From contig NZ_BMPQ01000002.1 of assembly GCF_014647675.1 (NCBI RefSeq), forward strand, positions 171,065 to 235,064: a stretch of 64,000 bases of DNA, in the 5' to 3' direction. The translations under genes and the position numbers were made by a program. The notes beneath the pieces were generated by a model that was not told the origin of the DNA, searched no databases, and saw only the letters and a list, made by a program, of their open reading frames with translations. Position 1 is the first letter of the stretch; each line of letters opens with the position of its first letter. This DNA comes from Streptomyces flaveus (GTDB lineage: Bacteria > Actinomycetota > Actinomycetes > Streptomycetales > Streptomycetaceae). Below are positions 56,482-64,000 of this stretch, piece after piece.

Positions 56482-57240
56482 ATGGGAGAGGACTGGACGA
56501 ATCAGTGGTCAGGTCTGCGGGCGACGGACTCCCCTCAGGAACCCTCGCGCAGACACCGCCGGGAGAAGGAGGCGGGGCGACCCATCGGCCGGCGGGCACT
56601 GATCGTCGGTGGGGCCGCGGCTGCCGTGGGCGGGGCCGTGCTGGGGTGGGACCAACTGGCGCAGGGAGGCGCCATGCGCGAGGGGATGGCCCGGGACATG
56701 TGGAAGGTGCCCGGCATGCGCAAGCCGCGGAAAGAGGGGGAGGTCGACTTCTCGGGCGCCCAGTGGGTCGCCGCGTCCTCGGCGAACTGGCGGATGGCGG
56801 ACCGGCCCGCCGACTACACGATCGACATGGTCGTCATTCATGTCACGCAGGGCAGTTTCGACTCGGCGGTGAAGGTTTTCCAGAATCCGGCACACGGCGC
56901 GGCAGCGCACTACGTCTTCCGCAAGGACGGGCATGTCGCCCAGATGATCCGCGAGCTGGACGTGGCGTACCACGCGGGGAACCGGGAGTACAACGAGCGG
57001 AGCATAGGCATAGAGCACGAGGGTTTCGTGGACCGTCCGCAGGACTTCACGGACGCGATGTACCGCGCGTCGGCACAGCTGACCGCCCGGGTCTGTGCGC
57101 GCCACAAGATACCCGTGGACCGGAAGCACATCATCGGCCACGTCGAGGTGCCGGAGGCGACCCACACGGATCCCGGGGACGGCTGGGACTGGGACCGGTA
57201 CATGCGACTGGTACGAGAGGCGCGCAGCGCAAACGTCTGA
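56482..57240 (+). CDS. N-acetylmuramoyl-L-alanine amidase (amidase_2/PGRP-like), exported or membrane-anchored
   Basis: 252 aa. An RR-containing signal or anchor, [24 protein letters not shown] near 34-57 (part: [15 protein letters not shown]), indicates Tat export. The catalytic domain (about 105-245) has the first zinc histidine in [14 protein letters not shown] near 117, [17 protein letters not shown] near 145-161, [18 protein letters not shown] near 168-185 and the second histidine in [20 protein letters not shown] near 212, where the aspartate of DPG replaces the cysteine of T7 lysozyme as in AmpD. It cuts the amide between MurNAc and the stem peptide. An ECF-like promoter suggests control by envelope stress. 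Confidence 0.88.
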   Translation: MGEDWTNQWSGLRATDSPQEPSRRHRREKEAGRPIGRRALIVGGAAAAVGGAVLGWDQLAQGGAMREGMARDMWKVPGMRKPRKEGEVDFSGAQWVAASSANWRMADRPADYTIDMVVIHVTQGSFDSAVKVFQNPAHGAAAHYVFRKDGHVAQMIRELDVAYHAGNREYNERSIGIEHEGFVDRPQDFTDAMYRASAQLTARVCARHKIPVDRKHIIGHVEVPEATHTDPGDGWDWDRYMRLVREARSANV

Positions 57241-57273
57241 GGACCACTCGGCGGATCAAGGCCTGGCTCAGGC

Positions 57274-58443
57274 CTAGCTGAGCCCCGCCGTCCGTGCCCT
57301 CTCCACCGCCGGGCCGATCGCCTGGGCCACCGCTTCGACGTCGGCCTCCGTGGAGGTGTGGCCGAGGGAGAAGCGGAGGGTGCCGCGGGCCAGGTCCGGG
57401 TCGGTGCCCGTGGCGAGGAGGACATGGCTGGGCTGGGCCACGCCCGCCGTGCACGCCGAGCCCGTGGAGCACTCGATGCCCTGGGCGTCCAGGAGCAGCA
57501 GCAGCGAGTCGCCCTCGCAGCCGGGGAACGTGAAGTGGGCGTTCGCGGGCAGTCGGCCCTCGCTGGCAGGGTCGCCGCCGAGGATGGCGTCGGGGACGGC
57601 CTTGCGTACGGCGTCGACCAGGTCGTCCCGCAGCGCTCCGATCTCGCGGGCGAACCACTCGCGCTGCTCGGCGGCGGTCCGGCCGGCGACGGCGAAGGCG
57701 GCGACGGCGGGCACGTCCAGGGTGCCGGAGCGGACATGGCGCTCCTGGCCACCGCCGTGCAGGACGGGTACGGGGCTGTACTCGCGGCCGAGGAGCAGGG
57801 CGCCGATGCCGTACGGACCGCCGATCTTGTGGCCGGAGACGGACATCGCGGCGAGCCCGGAGGCGCCGAAGTCGACGGGGAGCTGGCCGAAGGCCTGGAC
57901 GGCGTCGGCGTGCAGGGGGATGTCGAACTCGGCGGCGACGTCGGCCAGTTCGCGGACCGGCAGCACCGTGCCGATCTCGTTGTTCGCCCACATGATCGTG
58001 GCGAGCGCCACATCGTCGGGGTTGCGGGCGATGGCCTCGCGCAGGGCCTCGGGGTGGACGCGGCCGTACGGGTCGACCGGGAGGTACTCGACCGTGGCGC
58101 CCTCGTGTTCGCCGAGCCAGTGCACGGCGTCCAGGACGGCGTGGTGCTCGACGGGGCTGGCCAGAACCCGGGTGCGGGCCGGGTCGGCGTCTCGGCGGGA
58201 CCAGTACAGGCCCTTCACGGCGAGATTGTCGGCCTCGGTGCCGCCGGAGGTGAGGACCACCTCGCTGGGGCGTGCGCCGAGGGCTGCCGCCAGGGTTTCG
58301 CGGGCTTCCTCGACGGTTCGCCGCGCGCGGCGACCGGCTGCGTGCAGGGAGGAGGCGTTGCCGGTTGCGCCCAGCTGGGCGGTCATTGCCTCGACCGCCT
58401 CCGGGAGCATCGGGGTGGTCGCGGCGTGGTCGAGGTATGCCAT
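57274..58443 (-). CDS. Cysteine desulfurase (NifS/IscS family)
   Basis: 389 aa from the ATG at 58443; the longer frame upstream is non-coding. PLP-dependent release of sulfur from cysteine. Begins [32 protein letters not shown] near 67; [10 protein letters not shown] near 96; [10 protein letters not shown] near 150; [16 protein letters not shown] near 173; the PLP lysine in [14 protein letters not shown] near 202; and the active cysteine in [11 protein letters not shown] near 323. Its partner in this neighbourhood is mnmA, so it probably feeds tRNA thiolation. TAGAAT (58459-58454) lies 10 nt before the start and no ribosome site precedes it. Convergent with the amidase gene, a 7-bp hairpin (57265-57284) spanning its last codons. 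Confidence 0.94.
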   Translation of the reverse strand: MAYLDHAATTPMLPEAVEAMTAQLGATGNASSLHAAGRRARRTVEEARETLAAALGARPSEVVLTSGGTEADNLAVKGLYWSRRDADPARTRVLASPVEHHAVLDAVHWLGEHEGATVEYLPVDPYGRVHPEALREAIARNPDDVALATIMWANNEIGTVLPVRELADVAAEFDIPLHADAVQAFGQLPVDFGASGLAAMSVSGHKIGGPYGIGALLLGREYSPVPVLHGGGQERHVRSGTLDVPAVAAFAVAGRTAAEQREWFAREIGALRDDLVDAVRKAVPDAILGGDPASEGRLPANAHFTFPGCEGDSLLLLLDAQGIECSTGSACTAGVAQPSHVLLATGTDPDLARGTLRFSLGHTSTEADVEAVAQAIGPAVERARTAGLS

Positions 58444-58574
58444 GGTGGGCCCAATTCTAGGGCCCGCTGTTTTCTGCCTCGGCAGGGCCGAGCGGTAGCG
58501 GCACGACTGCCCGCGGTCGGCCAGGCCCTGCCCGCGGCCAATCCCGTAGCCAACCAGGCGCGCAACACCTTCTG

Positions 58575-58853
58575 TCAGCCGCCGAGGCTCCACGACATGG
58601 TGTTGTCCGCCGACATGAAGGCCGCGAGGACCAGTAGGTCGGCGATGCCGAGGCCCAGGCCCAGGTAGGCGCGACCGCGGCGCGTGGTGTTGCGGTGGAG
58701 GGCTACCGACGCCAGGACGATGGCGATGGGGCCGAGAAAGATGTTGAAGACCAGGAGCCCCACGAGGCCGAGGACGAAGGACGCCACTGCCATGCCGTCG
58801 GCGTCGCGACGGACGGCGTTACGGCGCTGGGGCGCGGCGGTGGTCAGTTGCAT
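58575..58853 (-). CDS. Small membrane protein (DUF4190-like)
   Basis: 92 aa; ATG at 58853 with GGGAG 7 nt upstream. Two membrane helices: [33 protein letters not shown] (in parts: [19 protein letters not shown]) near 23-42 and [18 protein letters not shown] near 63-80. The spacing and the [13 protein letters not shown] loop match DUF4190, whose function is unknown. Downstream of a second small membrane gene and behind the FabR-like regulator's divergent promoter. Confidence 0.8.
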   Translation of the reverse strand: MQLTTAAPQRRNAVRRDADGMAVASFVLGLVGLLVFNIFLGPIAIVLASVALHRNTTRRGRAYLGLGLGIADLLVLAAFMSADNTMSWSLGG

Positions 58854-58884
58854 AGGTCTGCTCCCAACAGGCGTAAGGGCGTGG

Positions 58885-59049
58885 TCAGTTGGTGTTCGCG
58901 CGGCGGCGTGAGTGATGCTCGCGGGCCGCGAAGACGGCCAGCCAGACGCCGATGACCGCGGTGGCGACGAGGGTGAAGGAGAGCGGCGCGTGGGCCACGG
59001 TGCCCAGGACGACGCCCAGCAGCAGGAGTGCCGCGACGAGGAACAGCAT
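58885..59049 (-). CDS. Small membrane protein of 54 residues
   Basis: ATG at 59049 with GAGAGG at 6 nt. Two hydrophobic stretches, FLVAALLLLGVVLGTVA near 3-20 and FTLVATAVIGVWLAVFAA near 26-44, then a basic tail REHHSRRRANTN. No family recognised. First gene on the minus side of the promoter region that carries two copies of a TetR-type operator, so probably repressed with the DUF4190 gene by the divergent regulator. Confidence 0.7.
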   Translation of the reverse strand: MLFLVAALLLLGVVLGTVAHAPLSFTLVATAVIGVWLAVFAAREHHSRRRANTN

Positions 59050-59106
59050 GAGATGCCTCTCGTGGTGTCGTGAGTGCTGATCGTCGATCGGTGAACGCTT
59101 GTAGTT

Positions 59107-59120
59107 ACAGTTGTTCACTG
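59107..59120. promoter_or_regulatory. Operator copy 1 for the FabR-like regulator
   Basis: ACAGTTGTTCACTG, the same 14-mer as copy 2 with one change. On the minus strand it lies between TAGACT and TGTAAC, an 18-bp-spaced promoter candidate for the small membrane genes. Confidence 0.6.
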
Positions 59121-59162
59121 ACTTATCAGTCTAGCCTGTACACGTCTTTCCAATCCCGGAGA

Positions 59163-59176
59163 ACAGTTGTTAACTG
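59163..59176. promoter_or_regulatory. Operator copy 2 for the FabR-like regulator
   Basis: ACAGTTGTTAACTG contains the perfect dyad CAGTT-GTT-AACTG and lies 6 bp before the regulator's own start codon, where binding would give autoregulation. Confidence 0.62.
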
Positions 59177-59182
59177 CATGGC

Positions 59183-59800
59183 ATGAGTCACACCCTCGGC
59201 GTCCGACAGGCCCAGAAACAGAAGACGAGGCAGGCGTTCCTGGACGCTGCGCTGGCTCTGCTGGAGGAGCAGAGCCTCAGCAGTCTGGGCCTGCGCGAGG
59301 TCACCAGGGCCGTGGGCGTCGCCCCGACCGCCTTCTACCGGCACTTCCCCTCGACGGCGGATCTCGGAGTGGCCCTGGTCGAGGAGGCGCTGGGCAGCCT
59401 GCACACGGTGATCGCCGGCACGGTGTCAGCGGCCGGCGACGGCGACGAACGTATCGAGCGCACCGTCGAGCTGATCGCCCGTCATGTGCGCGAGTACCCA
59501 GCACACATCCGCTTTATCGCCCGTGAACGCAACGGCGGGGTCCAGAAGGTCCGGGCCGCGATAGCGGAGCAACTCGCCCGGTTCACCGCCGAGGTGAAGA
59601 CCGCACTGGCCCAGCACCCGGAGTCGGCCGGCTGGAACGACGACGACCTGCTGATGCTCGCGGGCCTGTACGTCGACCAGATGCTGATGACCGCCTCCAA
59701 CCTCCTGGACGCGTCCCCCGAGGAGCAGGACCAAGTCATCCGGGCGGCGACCCGCCGCATGCGCCTGATCAGCATCGGCCGACGGCACTGGCTGAGATGA
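59183..59800 (+). CDS. TetR-family regulator resembling FabR/DesT (unsaturated fatty-acid control)
   Basis: 205 aa. Unusually good agreement, from memory, with E. coli FabR: GVRQAQKQKTRQAFLDAALALL near 6-27 (part: QKQKTRQAFLDAAL), the helix-turn-helix SLGLREVTRAVGVAPTAFYRHF near 38-59 (part: VGVAPTAFYRHF), IRFIARERNGGVQKVRAAIA near 115, and the C-terminal RMRLISIGRRHWLR. FabR represses fatty-acid desaturation genes by sensing acyl chains; I infer lipid sensing here. The neighbours are two small membrane proteins on the other side of two operator copies, and an acyl-CoA thioesterase gene downstream in the opposite direction. No ribosome site close to the ATG at 59183; the ATG at 59178 is followed at once by a stop. 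Confidence 0.82.
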   Translation: MSHTLGVRQAQKQKTRQAFLDAALALLEEQSLSSLGLREVTRAVGVAPTAFYRHFPSTADLGVALVEEALGSLHTVIAGTVSAAGDGDERIERTVELIARHVREYPAHIRFIARERNGGVQKVRAAIAEQLARFTAEVKTALAQHPESAGWNDDDLLMLAGLYVDQMLMTASNLLDASPEEQDQVIRAATRRMRLISIGRRHWLR

Positions 59801-59831
59801 CGCCCCCTCACGAAGAGTGCGTACGAACACG

Positions 59832-59864
59832 AAGGGCGCGTACGAAGCTCTCGTACGCACCCTT
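59832..59864. terminator. Bidirectional terminator between TetR and thioesterase genes
   Basis: 14-bp stem (59832-59845 with 59851-59864, one mismatch), 5-nt loop, AAGG/CCTTT ends. The right arm can also pair perfectly over 10 bp with 59817-59826. Confidence 0.72.
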
Positions 59865-59894
59865 TCATCGCCCTACTTGCTCAGTCGGAGCCGG

Positions 59895-60743
59895 TCAGAT
59901 CCTGACCCGAGCGAGCTGTCGCGACTGTGCCACCAGCCGGTCCGCACTGTCCCAGACCTCGGCGTCCTCCTCCAGAAAACCGCCGGCGAGGTTGCGCGTG
60001 GTGATCGAGATCCGCAGCGGACCCGGCGCCGGACGGCAGCGGATGTGCACGGTCAGCTCGACGGTCGGGACCCAGCCGGACAGGCCCAGTTCGAAGGCGG
60101 TCGGCGGCAGCGCGTCGACCGCGAGGAGCAGCGAGAAGGGGTCGGCGTCCCGGCCGTCGGCGAGCCCGAACCAGGCCCGCATCTCGCCCTTGCCGGACGG
60201 CGAGCCGAGGGCCCAGCCCAGGGTGGAGGGGTCGAGCTTGAGCATCAGCCGGTCGGTGATGGCGGAGCTGCCGGGGACGGGAGCGGGCGCGTCGGCGGGG
60301 CCGAAGCACTGGTCCAGCGGCGGAATCGCGGGCGGCTTCGCCGATGTCCGTACGTCGTCGGGGAGTTGGTCCAGGTCCCCGTAGGAGGCGAGGACGCGGA
60401 TCCGTTCGACCTCCCGGCCTTCCTCGTCGTACTGGAAGAGGGATGCCTGGCCCGTCGAGAGAGTGCGGCCGGTGCGTACGACGTCCGTGCGGACGACTGC
60501 CGGACCCGGCTCGGATGCCGTCAGGTAGTGCGCGGAGACGGTGAACGGGTCGCCGTGCGGCAGGGCGTCCGCGAGTACGCGGCCCAGAACGGCCAGCAGG
60601 TAACCGCCGTTGACGGCGTTGATGATCGTCCATCCGGCGGACAGATCGATGTCGTAGACGCCGGGTGCGCGACGCGTGACCGCGGTGTCGCGGTCGAACT
60701 CGCTGTCGCCGATCGCTGCCTGTACGAGAGTCGCTTCTGACAT
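59895..60743 (-). CDS. Acyl-CoA thioesterase family protein (TesB-like double hot-dog)
   Basis: 282 aa from the ATG at 60743, chosen over an upstream in-frame ATG because TACCGT ends 6 nt before it (leaderless type). Two hot-dog repeats: first half with YDIDLSAGWTIINAVNGGYLLAVL near 34-57 (part: INAVNGGYLLAVLGR) and FTVSAHYLTASEPGPA; second half with MRAWFGLADGRDADPFSLLLAVDALPP near 172-198 (part: RDADPFSLLLAVDALP) and TVELTVHIRCRPAPG near 214. The catalytic Asp/Gln/Thr set of TesB is only partly recognisable. Probably hydrolyses acyl-CoA; the chain length cannot be told. Converges with the FabR-like gene. Confidence 0.82.
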   Translation of the reverse strand: MSEATLVQAAIGDSEFDRDTAVTRRAPGVYDIDLSAGWTIINAVNGGYLLAVLGRVLADALPHGDPFTVSAHYLTASEPGPAVVRTDVVRTGRTLSTGQASLFQYDEEGREVERIRVLASYGDLDQLPDDVRTSAKPPAIPPLDQCFGPADAPAPVPGSSAITDRLMLKLDPSTLGWALGSPSGKGEMRAWFGLADGRDADPFSLLLAVDALPPTAFELGLSGWVPTVELTVHIRCRPAPGPLRISITTRNLAGGFLEEDAEVWDSADRLVAQSRQLARVRI

Positions 60744-60839
60744 ACCTGAACGGTACAACAGGAAATTACTAAGCAGTAGCTTTTGAGATTTCAGCCACGT
60801 GACATCTCCCGACTCACCACATCTCCCCACTGACACGGA

Positions 60840-60869
60840 AACGGGAGAGCGCACACGCGCTCTCCCGTT
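60840..60869 (-). terminator. Terminator after the Opp-type ABC operon
   Basis: Perfect 13-bp stem, 60840-60852 with 60857-60869, loop ACAC, 18 bp past the stop of the last ABC gene. Outer TGACA/TGTCA pairs can extend it. Confidence 0.82.
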
Positions 60870-60886
60870 CTGTCACGCTGCGGAAG

Positions 60887-62158
60887 TTACTCCTTGGAGG
60901 CCCCGGAGTCCTTGGCGGCACCGGAATCCCCGGGCTCCTCGCCCGACCTGTCCCCCACCTGCGCCGCGACCGCAGCCGACGTTTCCGCCGACTCCGCGAG
61001 CACCTCGTCGGCCACCAGCTCCGCCGCTTCCTTTGCGACGGTCAGCAGGACGGTGTCCTGCGGCGCCTGGTCCGCGAAGTTCTCCGGGTGGTGACAGGCC
61101 ACCTGCTGACCGGGCTTCAGCTCAAGGAGCGGCGGCTCCTTCGTGGTGCAGATCTCCGTGGCCTTCCAGCACCGAGTGTGGAAGCGGCAGCCGCTCGGCG
61201 GCGAGATCGGCGAGGGAACATCGCCCTTGAGCAGGATGCGCTCGCTCTTCGCCGCCCGGCGCCGTGGGTCCGGGATCGGCACGGCCGACATCAGCGCCTT
61301 GGTGTACGGGTGCATCGGCGCCTTGTAGAGCGACTCGCGGTCCGCGAGCTCGACGATCTTGCCTAGGTACATCACCGCGATACGGTCCGAGACATGGCGT
61401 ACGACGGACAGGTCGTGCGCGATGATCACGTATGTCAGGCCCAGCTCCTGCTGGAGGTCGTCCAGCAGGTTCACGACCTGCGCCTGGATCGACACGTCAA
61501 GCGCGGAGACCGGCTCGTCCGCCACGACCAGCTTCGGGTTGAGCGCGAGCGCACGGGCGATGCCGATGCGCTGGCGCTGGCCGCCGGAGAACTCGTGCGG
61601 ATAGCGGTTGTAGTGCTCGGGGTTGAGGCCGACGACCTCCAGCAGCCGCTGGACCTCCTTCTTGATACCGCCCTCGGGCGTGACGCCCTGGAGCTTGAAG
61701 GGGGCCCCGATGATGGTGCCGATCGTGTGGCGCGGGTTCAGCGACGAGTACGGGTCCTGGAAGATCATCTGGACGTCACGGCGCATCGGGCGCATACCGC
61801 TGACGCCCAGGTGCGTGATGTCCCGGCCCTCGAACTCCACGGTGCCCGCGGTCGGTTCGAGAAGCCGGGTGATCAGCCGGCCCATCGTCGACTTGCCGCA
61901 GCCCGACTCGCCCACGACGCCGAGGGTCTCGCCGGACTTGACCTCGAAGTCGATGCCGTCGACCGCCCGCACCGCGCCGACCTGCCGTTGGAGCAGGCCC
62001 TTGCGGATCGGGAAGTGCTTCTGGAGCCCGGTCACCTTCAGCAGGGTCTCGCCGGGGGCGGCGTCCTTGGTGAGGGTCGCGCCCGGGGCCGTCTTCGGGC
62101 CCGCGCCGTCGCTCTCTGCGGGTTTGGTCACTGCCGCGTCCTCGGGTTTCTCACTCAC
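60887..62158 (-). CDS. Oligopeptide ABC transporter ATP-binding protein, OppF/DppF-like
   Basis: 423 aa, longer than the usual 320-340 because of both ends: an acidic 40-residue N-terminal extension and a 70-residue Ala/Glu-rich tail after the oligo_HPY domain. Walker [14 protein letters not shown] near 84, Q-loop [15 protein letters not shown] near 132, signature [16 protein letters not shown] near 190, Walker [15 protein letters not shown] near 212, H-loop [10 protein letters not shown]. The HPY domain contains [15 protein letters not shown] with two spaced cysteines. Last gene of the operon; its ATG overlaps the stop of the upstream ATPase (ATGA). Confidence 0.93.
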   Translation of the reverse strand: MSEKPEDAAVTKPAESDGAGPKTAPGATLTKDAAPGETLLKVTGLQKHFPIRKGLLQRQVGAVRAVDGIDFEVKSGETLGVVGESGCGKSTMGRLITRLLEPTAGTVEFEGRDITHLGVSGMRPMRRDVQMIFQDPYSSLNPRHTIGTIIGAPFKLQGVTPEGGIKKEVQRLLEVVGLNPEHYNRYPHEFSGGQRQRIGIARALALNPKLVVADEPVSALDVSIQAQVVNLLDDLQQELGLTYVIIAHDLSVVRHVSDRIAVMYLGKIVELADRESLYKAPMHPYTKALMSAVPIPDPRRRAAKSERILLKGDVPSPISPPSGCRFHTRCWKATEICTTKEPPLLELKPGQQVACHHPENFADQAPQDTVLLTVAKEAAELVADEVLAESAETSAAVAAQVGDRSGEEPGDSGAAKDSGASKE

Positions 62159-63248
62159 AGCTTGGGCGCAATCTCTTCGGTCCAGATACGCTCCCGCTGC
62201 TCCTGCGTCATATGGCAGGCGGCCCAGTGCTGGCTGCCGACCTCGGTCAGCTCGGGGCGGACCGTGCGGGTGACGTTGTCCTTGGGGACGTCCGCGTACG
62301 GGCAGCGCGGGTTGAAGGCGCAGCCCGACGGGATGTTGATCAGCGAGGGCGGGGAGCCCTTGACCGGGATGAGCCGCTCCTGCTGGTCGCGGTCGAGGCG
62401 CGGCATCGAGCCCAGCAGGCCCCAGGTGTAGGGGTGCCGGGGCTCGTAGAAGACCTTCTCGGCCGGGCCGCGCTCGACGCAGCGCCCGCCGTACATCACC
62501 AGGATGTCGTCGGAGAGCTCGGCGACGACGCCCAGGTCGTGGGTGATGACGATGACCGCGGAGCCGAACTCCTTCTGCAAGTCCCGGATCAGGTCGAGGA
62601 TCTGCGCCTGGACGGTCACGTCCAGGGCGGTCGTCGGCTCGTCCGCGATGAGCAGTTCGGGGTTGTTGACGAGCGACATCGCGATCATCGCGCGCTGGCG
62701 CATACCGCCGGAGAACTCGTGCGGGTAGCCGTCGACGCGCTTGTCCGGTTGCGGAATGCCCACGCGGTCGAGCATCTCGATCGCGCGCCGCCGTGCGGTC
62801 TTCTTGTCGACGTCGTTGTGGATGCGGTACGCCTCCACGATCTGGTGGCCGATCGTGTAGTACGGGTGCAGCGCCGACAGCGGGTCCTGGAAGATCATCG
62901 ACATCTCGCGGCCACGCAGTTTGCGTACGTGGTCGGGATCGGCGGTGAGCAGTTCCGTGCCGTCCAGCCAGATCTCGCCGGAGAGTTGCGCCTTGCGTTT
63001 GCCGTACTGGCCGGTGGTGTGCAGGCCCATGATGCCGAGCGAGGTCACCGACTTGCCGGAGCCGGACTCGCCCACGATGCCGAGGGTCTTGCCCTTCTCC
63101 AGCGTGAAGCTGAGCCCGTCGACGGACTTGACCAGTCCGTCGTCGGTCGGGAAGTGCACCTTCAGGTCGCGGACTTCGAGGAAGGCGGACGGGGCGGGCG
63201 AGTCCTTGACGGGTTCGCTCAGCGCCGCCCCGCTCTTGCTGAGTTCGG

Positions 63249-63252
<4 letters not shown>
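62155..63252 (-). CDS. Oligopeptide ABC transporter ATP-binding protein, OppD/DppD-like
   Basis: 365 aa from the ATG at 63252; the frame upstream belongs to the permease. Walker [19 protein letters not shown] near 62, Q-loop [15 protein letters not shown] near 122, signature [16 protein letters not shown] near 180, Walker [17 protein letters not shown] near 203 (the standard D-loop, unlike the importer at 16.3 kb), H-loop ITHDLGVV. The C-terminal HPY domain shows [13 protein letters not shown] near 318. Hydrolyses ATP with its OppF partner to import peptides. Starts overlap with the permease stop (ATGA). Confidence 0.94.

Positions 63253-64000
<748 letters not shown>

Overview
The window is high-GC (about 70%) actinobacterial chromosome, almost certainly Streptomyces. 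Supporting signs are GTG/TTG starts, strong third-position G/C bias, twin-arginine and lipobox signal peptides, many TetR/MFS pairs, two GGDEF-EAL proteins, and a housekeeping gene order (leuB, proline catabolism, serA-ilvC-ilvN-ilvB, gatB-gatA-gatC, ligA, mnmA, cysteine desulfurase, Opp-type ABC operon) that I remember as the layout of the SCO54xx-SCO55xx part of the S. coelicolor core. I see no phage, IS element, CRISPR array, tRNA or rRNA.

Layout. 1-5.7 kb: the 5' part of ilvE, leuB, a Tat-exported purple-acid-phosphatase-like lipoprotein, a 43-residue protein, an AAC(2')-I-like acetyltransferase and a quinone oxidoreductase. 5.7-7.8 kb: a secreted GH97 glycosidase with dyad operators around its promoter. 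7.8-11.9 kb: a proline catabolic pair (PRODH then P5C dehydrogenase) divergent from a PucR-type regulator. 11.9-12.8 kb: an ArsR/SRPBCC pair with a dyad operator. 12.85-18 kb: a four-gene Opp/Nik-type ABC importer with a fused double permease behind a Zur/Fur-like box. 18-20.2 kb: TetR/MFS efflux pair. 20.4-26 kb: serA and ilvB-ilvN-ilvC with an intact BCAA leader-peptide attenuator. 26-29.3 kb: a membrane PAS-GGDEF-EAL protein. 29.4-43.2 kb: accessory enzymes (hydroxyacid dehydrogenase, aldo/keto reductase, sugar dehydrogenase lipoprotein), a large ATPase-LuxR regulator, small proteins, an MMPL transporter with GNAT, and a TetR/FMN-reductase/MFS unit. 43.3-46.9 kb: gat operon with a small membrane-protein gene between gatA and gatB. 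47-52.8 kb: a second GGDEF-EAL protein (RmdB-like), ligA and a MetE-like protein. 52.8-59 kb: SDR, LOG protein, methyltransferase, DUF427, mnmA, cell-wall amidase and cysteine desulfurase (the last and mnmA together fit tRNA thiolation). 59-64 kb: FabR-like TetR, TesB-like thioesterase, and the 3' part of an oligopeptide ABC operon.

The genes serve mainly amino-acid supply (BCAA, serine, proline use), translation fidelity (GatCAB, MnmA), replication and repair (LigA), c-di-GMP-linked development and nutrient or metal uptake. The less ordinary material is regulatory: a full leader-peptide attenuator before ilvB, the Zur-like box in the ABC-importer promoter, operator dyads in several divergent promoters, and a recurring pattern of -10 elements 6-8 nt before the start codon, suggesting many leaderless mRNAs. 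Two copies of a roughly 67-bp intergenic repeat lie 23 kb apart, one of them supplying the stop codon of an MFS gene.
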